Shown one piece after another: positions 50,731 to 60,508 of a stretch of DNA of 64,000 nt. This DNA comes from Streptomyces asoensis. Its GTDB lineage: Bacteria; Actinomycetota; Actinomycetes; Streptomycetales; Streptomycetaceae. How positions within the stretch are numbered: position 1 is the stretch's first letter; every line of letters begins with the position of its first letter. Under the pieces are notes generated by a model. It saw only the letters and a program-made list of their open reading frames with translations, was not told the DNA's origin and searched no databases. Made by a program: the position numbers and the translations under genes. The stretch covers positions 4,650,001 to 4,714,000 of the forward strand of contig NZ_CP049838.1 of NCBI RefSeq assembly GCF_013085465.1. Reading direction: 5' to 3'.

Positions 50731-51702
50731 ATGCACGCCGTCCGCCTCCACGCCTTCGGTCCCGCCGAGAACCTCCGCTACGAGGAACTCGCCGACCCGG
50801 TGCCCGGCCCCGGTCAGGTCCGGGTCGCCGTCGAGGCCGCGGGCGTCCACCTCCTGGACACCGCCCTGCGTGAGGGCCTCCAGGGCCCCGCCCCCGCGCC
50901 GACGGCCCTCCCCACCGTGCCCGGCCGGGAGATCGCCGGCGTCGTCGAGGCACTCGGCGAGGGCACCCCCGAGAGCTGGCTCGGCAGGCGCGTCGTCGCC
51001 CATCTCGGCTTCGCGCCCGGCGGGTACGCCGAACGCGCCGTCACCGACGTCGACCGCGTGCACGAGATCCCGCCGAACCTGGATCCCGCCCAGGCCGTCG
51101 CCATGATCGGCACGGGCCGTACAGCCCTGGGGATCCTCCAGTTCGCCGAGCTCGGGCCCGCGTCCGTCGCCGTGATCCCCGCGGCCGCGGGCGGCATCGG
51201 CACGCTCCTCGTGCAGTACGCCAAGAACGCGGGCGCGACCGTCGTCGGGCTGGCCGGCGGGCCGGAGAAGGTGGCCCGGGTCGCGGCGAACGGCGCCGAT
51301 CTCGCCGTGGACTACACGGACACCACCTGGCCCGCCAAGGTCCGCGCCCACCTGGGCGGCCGGACCGCCGACGTGGTCTTCGACGGGGTGGGCGGTGACG
51401 TCGCCCGTGCGACCGTCGCCCTCCTCGGCCCCGCGGGCAGGCACCTCGTCTTCGGCTGGTCCGCCGAAGGCATCCGCGACGGGAAGGGCCACTTCGTCGA
51501 GGGGGTCTCCCGGTCGGTCCTGGGGCCCGTGATGATCGAGAAGGCGGGCGGCCTGCGAGCCCTGGAGCTCCGCGCCCTCGCCGAGGCGGCCGCCGGCCGG
51601 CTGACCCCGGCGGTGCAGACGTTCCCGCTCGCCGAGGCCGCAGCCGCGCACCGGGCGCTGGAGGCCCGCGGAACGGTCGGAAAAGTCGTCCTGGTGCCGT
51701 GA
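50731..51702 (+). CDS. Zinc-free quinone oxidoreductase (MDR family)
   Basis: This 323-residue medium-chain dehydrogenase/reductase-type protein of the NADPH:quinone oxidoreductase class starts MHAVRLHAFGPAENLRYEEL. The nucleotide site is VIPAAAGGIGTLLVQYAKNAGATVVGLAGG, and the Cys/His ligands of zinc alcohol dehydrogenases are absent. It likely reduces quinones or redox-cycling compounds in the cytosol. A SoxR-type box in the promoter agrees with this, since Streptomyces SoxR responds to redox-active metabolites rather than general superoxide. Confidence 0.9.
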   Translation: MHAVRLHAFGPAENLRYEELADPVPGPGQVRVAVEAAGVHLLDTALREGLQGPAPAPTALPTVPGREIAGVVEALGEGTPESWLGRRVVAHLGFAPGGYAERAVTDVDRVHEIPPNLDPAQAVAMIGTGRTALGILQFAELGPASVAVIPAAAGGIGTLLVQYAKNAGATVVGLAGGPEKVARVAANGADLAVDYTDTTWPAKVRAHLGGRTADVVFDGVGGDVARATVALLGPAGRHLVFGWSAEGIRDGKGHFVEGVSRSVLGPVMIEKAGGLRALELRALAEAAAGRLTPAVQTFPLAEAAAAHRALEARGTVGKVVLVP

Positions 51703-51740
51703 CCCGCCGTGGGGCAGCCGCGGGCCGCCCCACAGACGGC

Positions 51741-51828
51741 CCGGCAACCGGTTCAGCAACCACTTCAGCAACCGGTTCAGCAACCACTTCAGCAACCACT
51801 TCAGCAACCGGTTCAGCAACCGGTTCAG
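51741..51828. repeat. 12-bp minisatellite, seven copies
   Basis: Seven tandem copies of CAGCAACCNNTT, alternating CAGCAACCGGTT and CAGCAACCACTT, fill the gap before the second MFS gene. The two unit types occur in the order GG, AC, GG, AC, AC, GG, GG. No start codon and ribosome site fit a protein here. Confidence 0.93.
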
Positions 51829-51837
51829 GGATGCGAT

Positions 51838-51857
51838 ACACACCGATTCATGGTGTT
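51838..51857 (+). promoter_or_regulatory. Inverted repeat before MFS gene
   Basis: ACACACC-GATTCAT-GGTGTT is an inverted repeat ending nine bases before the ATG. Its place and size fit a TetR-type repressor site on an exporter gene. No regulator gene is adjacent. Confidence 0.4.
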
Positions 51858-51865
51858 CTGTCGGA

Positions 51866-53365
51866 ATGAGTGTCACCCGAACAGGTGAATCCTCCGCCGA
51901 CACCGAACCGGATCCCCGCCGCTGGTGGGGCCTGGTGATCATCGCCCTCGCCCAGCTCATGGTCGTCCTGGACGCCACGATCGTGAACATCGCGCTTCCC
52001 TCCGCACAGCAGGATTTGGGTATCTCCGACGGCGACCGCCAGTGGGTGATCACCGCCTACACCCTGGCCTTCGGTGGCCTGCTGCTGCTCGGCGGCCGCA
52101 TCGCCGACCTGGTGGGCCGCAAACGCACGTTCGTCATCGGGCTGATCGGCTTCGCCGTCGCCTCCGCGCTCGGCGGGGCGGCCACCGGCTCGGGCATGCT
52201 GTTCGGCGCCCGCGCCCTCCAGGGCGTCTTCGCCGCCCTGCTCGCCCCTTCCGCGCTCAGCCTCCTGACGACGACGTTCACCGACCCCAGGGAACGCGGC
52301 AAGGCCTTCGGCATCTACGGCGCCCTCGCCGGCAGCGGCGCCGCGATCGGCTTCATCGTCGGCGGCCTGCTCACCGAGTACCTCAGCTGGCGTTGGTGCC
52401 TGTACGTCAACGTGCCCATCGCCGTCGTCGCCGTGCTCGGCGCCCTCGCGCTGCTCCACGACCGCCCCGGCCACGCGGGCGCCCGCCTCGACGTGCCCGG
52501 CGCCGTGCTGGGCTGCGGCGGCCTGGTCGCGATCGTCTACGGATTCAGCGAGGCCGAGCCGCGCGGCTGGACCGACCCCCTGGTGCTGGGGCTCTTCGCG
52601 GGCGGGATCGCCCTGCTCACGGTGTTCGTGTGGTGGCAGACGAAGGCGCGGGTGCCGCTGCTGCCCCTGCACATCATCAAGGACCGCAACCGCGCGGGCT
52701 GCTTCCTGACCATGGGCCTCGCCGTCATCGGGATGTTCGGCCTGTTCCTGTTCATGACCTACTACCTCCAGGTCATCCTCGGCTACTCCCCCCTGCGGAC
52801 AGGCCTCGCCTTCCTCCCGCTCACCCTGGCGATCATCACCGGCTCCACCCAGATCTCCGCCCGGCTGATGAACCGCGTGCCGCCGCGCATGCTGATGGTC
52901 CCCGGCATGCTCCTCGCCTCGGGCGGCATGGTGATCCTGACCCGGATGACGGTGGACTCCTCCTACGCCGGCGAGATCCTGCCCGCCCTGCTCCTGATGG
53001 GCCTCGGCATGGGCCTGACCTTCATGCCGGTCTTCTCCACGGCCACCGCCGGGGTCGCCCCGCACGACGCCGGCGTCACCTCCGCCACCGTCAACACCTC
53101 ACAGCAGGTGGGCGGCTCCATCGGCACCGCGCTGCTCAACACGATCGCCACCACCAGCAGCACCGCCTACATCTCGGCCCATCTGACCGGCCCCGCGCGC
53201 CGGGCCCAGGTCGCGGCGGAGGGCACCGTGCACGGCTACACGGTGGCCATCTGGTGGGCCGCCGGGATCATGCTGCTGGCCGGCCTGGTGGCGGGCCTGA
53301 TGGTCACCACCGGGCCCCCGAGGCACGCGCCGACGGAGACAGCCGTACCGGAGTCGGTGGGCTGA
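51866..53365 (+). CDS. MFS drug exporter, EmrB/QacA (DHA2) family
   Basis: This 499-residue 14-segment transporter has the family hallmark LDATIVNIALPSAQQDL in segment 1, and GRIADLVGRKRTF (motif A) after segment 2. Motif C-like GFIVGGLLTEYLSWRW lies near segment 5. It probably exports antibiotics or other drugs using protons. No clear ribosome site precedes the ATG, so a leaderless or weak start is possible. The 12-bp minisatellite and a short inverted repeat make up its upstream region. Confidence 0.93.
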   Translation: MSVTRTGESSADTEPDPRRWWGLVIIALAQLMVVLDATIVNIALPSAQQDLGISDGDRQWVITAYTLAFGGLLLLGGRIADLVGRKRTFVIGLIGFAVASALGGAATGSGMLFGARALQGVFAALLAPSALSLLTTTFTDPRERGKAFGIYGALAGSGAAIGFIVGGLLTEYLSWRWCLYVNVPIAVVAVLGALALLHDRPGHAGARLDVPGAVLGCGGLVAIVYGFSEAEPRGWTDPLVLGLFAGGIALLTVFVWWQTKARVPLLPLHIIKDRNRAGCFLTMGLAVIGMFGLFLFMTYYLQVILGYSPLRTGLAFLPLTLAIITGSTQISARLMNRVPPRMLMVPGMLLASGGMVILTRMTVDSSYAGEILPALLLMGLGMGLTFMPVFSTATAGVAPHDAGVTSATVNTSQQVGGSIGTALLNTIATTSSTAYISAHLTGPARRAQVAAEGTVHGYTVAIWWAAGIMLLAGLVAGLMVTTGPPRHAPTETAVPESVG

Positions 53366-53412
53366 CCGCCCCTGTGGGGCAGGCCGGTTCCGGCGGTGGT
53401 TCCGGCGGTGCG

Positions 53413-54831
53413 TCAGTGGCGTCCCGCCACCCGGTCCGCGAGCCGCGCCAGCCGTGAGGACCCCGCCGCGTGGCGCTCCGTCTCCCGCCGGTCCGCCGCC
53501 CGGTAGGTCGCGTACATGCCCCGCACCCCCAGCCAGCGCAGCGGCTCCGGCTCCCACCTGCGCACCTTGTGGCCGACCCAGGGCAGGTCGGTGAGGTCGG
53601 TGCGGCCCTCCTGGCCGGAGTCGAGCCGCACCAGGTCCCGCAGGGTCCGCGCGGCCAGGTTCGCGGTGGCGACGCCGGAGCCGACGTAACCGCCCGCCCA
53701 GCCGATGCCCGTGGCCCGGTCCAGCGTCACCGTCGCGCACCAGTCGCGCGGCACGCCCAGCACCCCGGACCAGGCGTGTTCGACCCGCACCCCGGCCAGC
53801 GCCGGGAAGAACCCGACCAGGATCTCGCGCAGCGCCCCGGCGGTCTCGAGCTGTGTGCGTCCGTCGTTGTCCGTCCGCGAGCCGAAGCGGTAGGGCACTC
53901 CGCGCCCGCCGAGCGCGATCCGGCCGTCCGCCGTGCGCTGGGCGTACATGTAGGCGTGCGCCATGTCGCCGAGCGCCTCCCGCCCCGACCAGCCGACCGC
54001 CGCCCACTGCTCGTCGGTGAGCGGCTCGGTGGCGATCATCGAGGAGTTCATGGGCAGCCAGGTCCGCCGCTCGCCCTTCAACGCGGCCGTGAACCCCTCG
54101 GTGCAGCGCAGCACGTACGGCGCCCGCACGGTCCCGTACGGCGTCACCGCCCGCCCCGGGTGGATCTCCGTCACCGGGGTCGACTCACGGACCTCCACCC
54201 CCAGCGCCTCCACGGCCGCCGCGAGCCCCTTGACCAGCTTCACCGGGTGCACCCGCGCCCCGTGCGGGGTCCAGCTCGACCCCACGGCGCCCGCGACCCG
54301 CACCCGCTCGGCCGTCTCCCGGGCGCCGTACAGCTCACGGTCCCGCTCCCCGTACGACAGCTCGTGCGCGTGGAAGTCCTTCAGCCGCGCCAGTTGCGCG
54401 GGGGTCCGGGCCACCTCCAGCACCCCGCCCCGGTGGACACCGGCGTCGAAGCCCTCCTCCGCCACCGCCCGGACGACCTCGTCGACGGTGTCGTTCATCG
54501 CCCGCTGGAGCCGTACGGCGGCCTCGTGGCCGTGCAGCTTCGCGTATCTGTCCCGGCCCGCGATGCCGTTGTACAGCCAGCCGCCGTTGCGCCCCGAGGC
54601 GCCGTAGCCGCAGAACCTCTGCTCCAGGACGGTGATCCGCAGAGAGGGCGCCGCCTTCTTCAGGTAGTACGCCGTCCACAGCCCCGTGTACCCGCCGCCG
54701 ACGATCACGACATCGACGGAGGCGTCACCGGCGAGCGGCTCCCGCACCGCCGGAAGGCCGTCGTCCGCGTACCAGAAGGAGATGCCGCCATTGACGACGC
54801 CGTCCAAGACACCGCTTGCCGAGCTGCTCAT
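53413..54831 (-). CDS. FAD-dependent oxidoreductase (amine oxidase/DAO-like)
   Basis: This 472-residue flavoenzyme has the dinucleotide fold VVIVGGGYTGLWTAYYL near residue 41 and the following acidic LEQRFCGYGASGRNGGWL. The C-terminal part has GWAGGYVGSGVATANLA. This is the layout of gamma-glutamylputrescine oxidase or glycine-type DAO proteins that oxidise amines with O2. Without pathway neighbours the substrate remains unknown. It overlaps nothing and faces the rhomboid-like gene on the same strand. Confidence 0.9.
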   Translation of the reverse strand: MSSSASGVLDGVVNGGISFWYADDGLPAVREPLAGDASVDVVIVGGGYTGLWTAYYLKKAAPSLRITVLEQRFCGYGASGRNGGWLYNGIAGRDRYAKLHGHEAAVRLQRAMNDTVDEVVRAVAEEGFDAGVHRGGVLEVARTPAQLARLKDFHAHELSYGERDRELYGARETAERVRVAGAVGSSWTPHGARVHPVKLVKGLAAAVEALGVEVRESTPVTEIHPGRAVTPYGTVRAPYVLRCTEGFTAALKGERRTWLPMNSSMIATEPLTDEQWAAVGWSGREALGDMAHAYMYAQRTADGRIALGGRGVPYRFGSRTDNDGRTQLETAGALREILVGFFPALAGVRVEHAWSGVLGVPRDWCATVTLDRATGIGWAGGYVGSGVATANLAARTLRDLVRLDSGQEGRTDLTDLPWVGHKVRRWEPEPLRWLGVRGMYATYRAADRRETERHAAGSSRLARLADRVAGRH

Positions 54832-54840
54832 GGCCGGACG

Positions 54841-55542
54841 TTAACCCGGCGGCACGGGCACTGTCTCCTTCGGATTCCGTTGTCTTTCGCGCCCTCTGAC
54901 CAGCGGATAACACGCCAGCCCGACGAGGAAGGAGACGAAGTGGCCGAAGTCCGTGAAGGTCGGTCCGACGGTCAGCGGGAAGCCGTAGAAGACGAGCACG
55001 GCCGCGAGATACCCGTACCGCCAGGGCGGGCGGATCCGGTACACGAGCACCGCCACCACGCCCGACAGCGCATAACTCACCCCGACGTCGAGGGTGTTGA
55101 CCGCCGACTGCGGGGCGAGCCCGTCCCGGATCGCCTTCGCCAGCGCCCCCTCGCTGATCAGCGTCGCCAGCACATGCGCGGCCACGCACACCGCCAGCCA
55201 CCGCGCGGTGCCCAGCCACCGCTCGGCCTGGGCGTGGAAGACGGAATACAGCACCGCGTACGGAAGCCAGTACCCGCCGTCGATCCACATCGCGCTCGCC
55301 ACCAGCACCCGCACCGGGTGCCGGGACAGCTCATGGATGTTGGTGGACCGCTGCCGCAGGAACTCCTGCTCGGACTCCGGTGACATGTGGTGCAGAGCCA
55401 CCGTCGTGACGAACAGGACCGCCAGCCACACATAGGTGCCGGGCGCGCCGCGGACGTACGCCCACACCGCCCGCCGGACACCGGAAAGCCCGCAGAGCCG
55501 TCTCACCCGGCCCAGTATCGGCGAATCACCGGCCGGGGGCAT
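54841..55542 (-). CDS. Rhomboid-like membrane protein
   Basis: This protein of about 233 residues has five or six hydrophobic segments. LDVGVSYALSGVVAVLVY resembles the rhomboid GxSx motif (Ser in GVSYAL), and a later FGHFVSFLVGLACYPLV carries the matching His. Streptomyces rhomboid-like proteins are often annotated without proven proteolysis. The ATG at 55542 is used because the upstream part of the open frame lies inside the tRNA terminator. It ends nine bases before the upstream end of the oxidoreductase gene. Confidence 0.78.
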   Translation of the reverse strand: MPPAGDSPILGRVRRLCGLSGVRRAVWAYVRGAPGTYVWLAVLFVTTVALHHMSPESEQEFLRQRSTNIHELSRHPVRVLVASAMWIDGGYWLPYAVLYSVFHAQAERWLGTARWLAVCVAAHVLATLISEGALAKAIRDGLAPQSAVNTLDVGVSYALSGVVAVLVYRIRPPWRYGYLAAVLVFYGFPLTVGPTFTDFGHFVSFLVGLACYPLVRGRERQRNPKETVPVPPG

Positions 55543-55545
55543 GGG

Positions 55546-55580
55546 AAAGCCCAGGTCGCACAAGAGCTGACCTGGGCTTT
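55546..55580 (-). terminator. Rho-independent terminator of tRNA-Thr
   Basis: Perfect 12-bp arms AAAGCCCAGGTC (55546-55557) and GACCTGGGCTTT (55569-55580) enclose an 11-base loop just after the tRNA gene. Confidence 0.85.
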
Positions 55581-55586
55581 TCAGAG

Positions 55587-55660
55587 AGCCCCCTGTCGGA
55601 TTCGAACCGACGACCTGCTCATTACAAGTGAGCTGCTCTGGCCAGCTGAGCTAAGGAGGC
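55587..55660 (-). tRNA. tRNA-Thr (anticodon TGT)
   Basis: The minus strand reads GCCTCCTTAGCTCAGCTGG, then the anticodon arm GCTCA-CTTGTAA-TGAGC with anticodon TGT. The T-arm GTCGGTTCGAATCCGAC and acceptor AGGGGGC follow. All four cloverleaf stems pair. The CCA end is not encoded. A terminator follows directly. Confidence 0.96.
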
Positions 55661-55777
55661 ACCGCGCGCCATGACGCACGCGCGAGGGCGGGTCCACTGT
55701 ACACAGACCGCCTTTCGCCGAGCCACGGACTTCCGCGGTCCGCGCGGCTCCGACCAGCGAACGGCTGTGCCTCACTC

Positions 55778-55786
55778 GAAAGTTTC
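55778..55786. promoter_or_regulatory. Small inverted repeat upstream of msiK
   Basis: GAAAGTTTC is an AT-containing palindrome about 150 bases before msiK within the 274-bp gap between tRNA-Thr and msiK. It resembles half of a sugar-repressor site, but evidence is weak. Nothing else in this gap looks like a gene. Confidence 0.25.
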
Positions 55787-55934
55787 CGCGAAGTTCACAT
55801 GCCTCCGGGTACTGACAGACCGGGAAACGCCAGGTACCGTCCTGACCCAGTTCGCTCATGTGGACTACACCAACCACCTTCCTACAACGGATCGTCCGGC
55901 ACGTTCCTGCCGGTAGAAGGGGGCCTCAGAGCCA

Positions 55935-57022
<1,088 letters not shown>

Positions 57023-57063
57023 CCCGGTTTGAACCCGGGCGATTCACCCGGGTTGACGAAAAC

Positions 57064-57092
57064 GGCCCCGCAGCCTGCTGCGGGGCCCTTTT
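57064..57092 (+). terminator. Rho-independent terminator of msiK
   Basis: GGCCCCGCAG (57064-57073), a CCTG loop and CTGCGGGGCC (57078-57087) are followed by CTTTT, about 40 bp after the msiK stop. Confidence 0.92.
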
Positions 57093-57232
57093 CCATGCCC
57101 GCGAAAATCCCCGGCACAGCGGACATTTCACCCGAGGTCCGTCAACCCCTTACCCAAAAGGGAGCACGGCTTCATCCCCCGTCCGGGTGACTGAATGTCG
57201 CCAAATCATTACTGCACGCTACCCTCTCACGC

Positions 57233-57703
57233 GTGAAGCACTCCGCGAACCACTCCACCACCCAGCGCACGCGCCGCGGCCAGGGCGGCCCAGCCCGCCG
57301 GATCGGCCGCTCGCTCGCCCTCGTCCTGCCCGTCGTCATGGTGCTCTCCGGGACCCTCGCGGTCACCCGGGTCAACTGGTCGGGGAACCCCTCGGATTCG
57401 GTGCTCACCGCCTCCGACGTCTCCGCCGCGCAGCAGTCCTCGCACCAGGCCGCCAAGGCCCCGCAGGACGTGCTGCGCGACCAGTTGCTGACCGAGCTCC
57501 AGGAGAAGGATCCGGGCGTCGCCCTGACCCACCTCCAGGCCGCCGTGAACGGCAAGCCGTCGCTGGCGAAGCACTGCTCCTCCATCGCCCGCGCCCTGGG
57601 CCGGGCCGCCGTCCGCGTGTACGGCGCCTCGCGCGCCCAGTCGTACTCCCGCCCGGTGTGCGACACGGCCTTCGCCTCGGGCGTCCTGGCGGCCCGGGGC
57701 TGA
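57233..57703 (+). CDS. Conserved secreted or membrane-anchored small protein
   Basis: The 156-residue protein has a basic N-terminus and one hydrophobic stretch (LALVLPVVMVLSGTLAV, about residues 28-44) with no clear cleavage site. A helical domain then ends KHCSSIARALGRAAVRVYG and PVCDTAFASGVLAARG, where the two Cys residues may pair. I do not know a function. The start is a GTG. It lies between msiK and a nucleotidyltransferase, and ends before an inverted repeat at 57737. Confidence 0.7.
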   Translation: MKHSANHSTTQRTRRGQGGPARRIGRSLALVLPVVMVLSGTLAVTRVNWSGNPSDSVLTASDVSAAQQSSHQAAKAPQDVLRDQLLTELQEKDPGVALTHLQAAVNGKPSLAKHCSSIARALGRAAVRVYGASRAQSYSRPVCDTAFASGVLAARG

Positions 57704-57736
57704 GCCACCGGGCCCTCAGGTCGGCCCGTACCGGAC

Positions 57737-57781
57737 CGGGGCGTGCGGTTCCCCTCCCACCGGGGGAGCCGCACGCCCCGA
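57737..57781. terminator. Bidirectional hairpin
   Basis: CGGGGCGTGCGG-TTCCCC and GGGGGA-CCGCACGCCCCG form a long stem between the small membrane protein gene and the nucleotidyltransferase. Confidence 0.7.
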
Positions 57782-57806
57782 AACAAGCGGCACGTACAGT
57801 GCGGGC

Positions 57807-58538
57807 ATGACCGATCCGCACGCCGCGTCCCGCCCCACGCAAGCCGTCATCCTGGCCGGTGGCCAGGGGTCCCGGCTGCGTCCGTACACCGACGACCGGC
57901 CCAAGCCGATGGTCGAGATCCCCGGCACGGGGACGCCGATCATCGGCCATCAGCTCGGCTGGCTCGCCGAGGAGGGCGTCACCGACGTCGTCATCTCCTG
58001 CGGCCACCTCGCCGAGGTCCTCCAGGACTGGCTGAACTCGGCCGACCTGCCCGTCAAGGTCACCACCGTCGTGGAGACCGAGCCCCTGGGCCGCGGCGGC
58101 GGTCTGAAGTACGCGGCCGCCCACCTGCCCCACCCCGACCGGCCCTGGTACGCCACCAACGGCGACATCTGGACCCGCTTCTCGCTGCGCGAGATGGCCG
58201 ACTTCCACACCGAGCGCGACGCCATAGCGACCCTCGCGCTGGCGCGTCCGCGCATTCCGTGGGGTGCGGTGCAGACCGACGGGTTCGGCCACATCACGGA
58301 CTTCATCGAGGCGCCGCCCACCACGTACGAGATCAACGCGGGCGTCTACGTCTTCTCCCCCGCGTTCGCCGGGCTGCTCCCCGAGCGCGGGGACCACGAG
58401 CGGACGACGTTCCCGCACCTCGCCCGCGAGCGGCGACTGGCCGGGTTCCCGCTCCCGCAGGGGGCGTACTGGCGGGCCATCGACACCGCGAAGGACCTCA
58501 CGGAGGCGGCGAAGGAACTGGCGGCGCTCAGCCGCTGA
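57807..58538 (+). CDS. Sugar nucleotidyltransferase family protein
   Basis: This 243-residue GT-A-type nucleotidyltransferase has LAGGQGSRLRPYTDDRPKPMVEI (nucleotide and metal binding) and ETEPLGRGGGLKYA. YATNGDIWTRF carries the metal-binding NGD. Such proteins join NTP and sugar-1-phosphate (GlmU/RmlA/ManC-like N-terminal domain). No C-terminal acyltransferase domain is fused. It is the last plus-strand gene before the ispD-to-doxX block and ends next to a dispersed repeat. Confidence 0.88.
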   Translation: MTDPHAASRPTQAVILAGGQGSRLRPYTDDRPKPMVEIPGTGTPIIGHQLGWLAEEGVTDVVISCGHLAEVLQDWLNSADLPVKVTTVVETEPLGRGGGLKYAAAHLPHPDRPWYATNGDIWTRFSLREMADFHTERDAIATLALARPRIPWGAVQTDGFGHITDFIEAPPTTYEINAGVYVFSPAFAGLLPERGDHERTTFPHLARERRLAGFPLPQGAYWRAIDTAKDLTEAAKELAALSR

Positions 58539-58544
58539 GTCGCT

Positions 58545-58640
58545 CCGCTGGGGGCGCGGTTCAAGCGGTTCGTCGTCGGCTACCGGCCCGGTGGGGGCTG
58601 GTCGCGCGGCGGAGCCGCACGTCGAACACGCCCCGCCCCT
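58545..58640. repeat. Dispersed Streptomyces repeat
   Basis: GGTTCGTCGTCGGCTACCGG, then CCCGGTGGGGGCTGGTCGCGC, and CCCCGCCCCTCAAAAA match pieces of a repeat common between Streptomyces genes. It lies between the nucleotidyltransferase and the terminator of the doxX gene. It belongs to the same family as the insertion in nagA, read on the opposite strand, to my eye. Confidence 0.55.
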
Positions 58641-58651
58641 CAAAAATGCGG

Positions 58652-58699
58652 AAAGGCCAGGGTGCCGTGTGCTTGTCAGCACACGGCACCCTGGCCTTT
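58652..58699 (-). terminator. Very strong terminator after doxX-like gene
   Basis: Perfect 21-bp arms (AAAGGCCAGGGTGCC and complement, 58652-58672 and 58679-58699) enclose TTGTCA, 14 bp after the stop of the DoxX gene. Confidence 0.92.
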
Positions 58700-58712
58700 C
58701 TCCAGTTCCGCG

Positions 58713-60380
58713 CTACCCGAGCAAGCCGCCCACCAGGCCCGGCTGGCCGGAGGAGGACGAGCCGCCGTCCGAACCGCCGCCGCCGCTCGTCGAACCACCT
58801 GAAGTGGCCGAGCCGCCGGAGGAGGGTCCCGAGCTGGTGGCCGGGGCCTGCTCCACCGGGGAGGACTGCTCGGGCGGGGCCTCGCCCGCGGTGCCCTGCG
58901 TCTGGCTGGGCGCGCCGGCTTCGCCGCTGCCGGTGGTGCCGGAGTCCTGCGCCTCGGAGGGCTCGCTGTCCGTGCCCGCCGTCGGGGCCGCCGAGGTGGC
59001 TCCCTGGGTGGGCGAGCTGGACGCGGCCGGCTTCCGGGAGGCCTTGTGCGTACCGGACTTCTCCGGCAGCGGCGAGCCGGGCAGCTCGTTGCGCGGGGGC
59101 TCGCCCGGGCCGGGGACGACCACCCGGTCGGCGTCGCGGACGGCGCCGCCGAGCAGCGAGCCGACGAGCAGGGTGAGCCCGACGGCGATCGCGGTCACCA
59201 GGGCGCCACGACGCAGCACGTGACGACGCAGCTCCCACAGGTCGGAGCGCGGGCCGAGCCGACGCCACGCACCGGCGGCGAGCCGGCCGTCCACCGAGTA
59301 GACGGGGGCGCCGGCGATGATCAGCGGCGACCAGGCGGCGAGGTAGATGATGTCGGGGGTGTCGTAGACCGGGACGGTCTTCCAGCTGACGGTCACGATG
59401 AGCGCGGCCGAGAGTCCGGCGCCGACGACCGCGGCGACCCGCTGCCAGCAGCCCAGGACCGTGAGGACGCCCACGACGACCTGGAGGAAGGCGATGACGA
59501 GGCCGGAGCCGACGGGGTGGTGCAGGGCGAACTGACGCAGCGGCTCGGCGACTTCCCACGGGTGGAGGGTGTTGAGCCACTTCACCATGGAGCCGCGCTT
59601 GCCGCCGTCGAAGTAGACGGGGTCGCACAGCTTGCCCATGCCGGCGTAGATGGAGATGAAGCCGAGGAAGACGCGCAGCGGAAGCAGGACCACGCCGAGG
59701 TTCATCCGGCGGCCCGGGTAATAGGCGTGCCGGGCGGGGTCGTCGCCCTGCCGCCGGGTGCGCGAAGCCGGTTCCGGGTCGGCGTCGGCTTCCCCGAAGT
59801 CCTCGAACCGGGCGTCGTCGTAGGCGGGTTCGTCGTAGGCGCTGCCGACGCCGCGCATGTTCGGCAGGATCCGCTGCCGGTCGTCGACGGGCGTCCGCTG
59901 GGCGCCGACGATCGGGGTCTCGAGGGTCTGCGCGGCGAGATCGCCGTCGTAACCCCGGTCGCCCATGCCGACGCGGGGGATGACCTGGGTGGCTCCGGCG
60001 TCGCCGCCGCGCGGTTCGCCGTGGCCGACGCTGCCTGCCCGCACGGCCTGGAGCAGTCGGTGGGCGCCGGTGTCGTCCGGGGCGGACTTGCCGCTCCAGA
60101 CGACGGCCCGCCGACGGCCACCGGTGGCGGCGCCCGCTCTGCCCGCCGCCCCGACGGCGGGGATGCGCGCGGTGTCATCGATGGCGCTCACGTGCCGGGC
60201 GATCCGCGGGGATTGGTTACGCCGCGCCGACGCGCCCAGCTGCACGCGGAAGCTCGCGTGGCTGACGATGATCTGCGCCGGATCGCTCGGCACCTTCACC
60301 ATGCTCAGCGCGGGAGCGTCGTCGAATCCCGACGAGCGGTCCCCCGTGGGTGTGCGGGGTGTTCTGGTGTCCACACTCAT
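58713..60380 (-). CDS. DoxX-family membrane protein with long linkers
   Basis: This 555-residue protein has about 225 disordered residues (with Arg-, Gly- and Asp-rich parts), then a DoxX domain of four or five hydrophobic segments. The domain runs from LGVVLLPLRVFLGFISIYAGMGKL through VIAFLQVVVGVLTVLGCWQ and IIYLAAWSPLIIAG. A final membrane helix is followed by a Ser/Gly/Thr-rich extracellular tail. DoxX members are quinone- or redox-linked membrane proteins with varied roles. It lies about 130 bp downstream of rlmB on the same strand and ends at a strong terminator. Confidence 0.87.
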   Translation of the reverse strand: MSVDTRTPRTPTGDRSSGFDDAPALSMVKVPSDPAQIIVSHASFRVQLGASARRNQSPRIARHVSAIDDTARIPAVGAAGRAGAATGGRRRAVVWSGKSAPDDTGAHRLLQAVRAGSVGHGEPRGGDAGATQVIPRVGMGDRGYDGDLAAQTLETPIVGAQRTPVDDRQRILPNMRGVGSAYDEPAYDDARFEDFGEADADPEPASRTRRQGDDPARHAYYPGRRMNLGVVLLPLRVFLGFISIYAGMGKLCDPVYFDGGKRGSMVKWLNTLHPWEVAEPLRQFALHHPVGSGLVIAFLQVVVGVLTVLGCWQRVAAVVGAGLSAALIVTVSWKTVPVYDTPDIIYLAAWSPLIIAGAPVYSVDGRLAAGAWRRLGPRSDLWELRRHVLRRGALVTAIAVGLTLLVGSLLGGAVRDADRVVVPGPGEPPRNELPGSPLPEKSGTHKASRKPAASSSPTQGATSAAPTAGTDSEPSEAQDSGTTGSGEAGAPSQTQGTAGEAPPEQSSPVEQAPATSSGPSSGGSATSGGSTSGGGGSDGGSSSSGQPGLVGGLLG

Positions 60381-60508
60381 CTAACCGAGTGACGTGTGTT
60401 TAGGACACTGCTTTGACCCGCCGGATCTGTCCGGACTCCGTCAAGGTCGCACTACTCGCCGGGATTAACCCGTCCGAGTGAATTCCCCGCACCCCTACCG
60501 GGAGGGCG

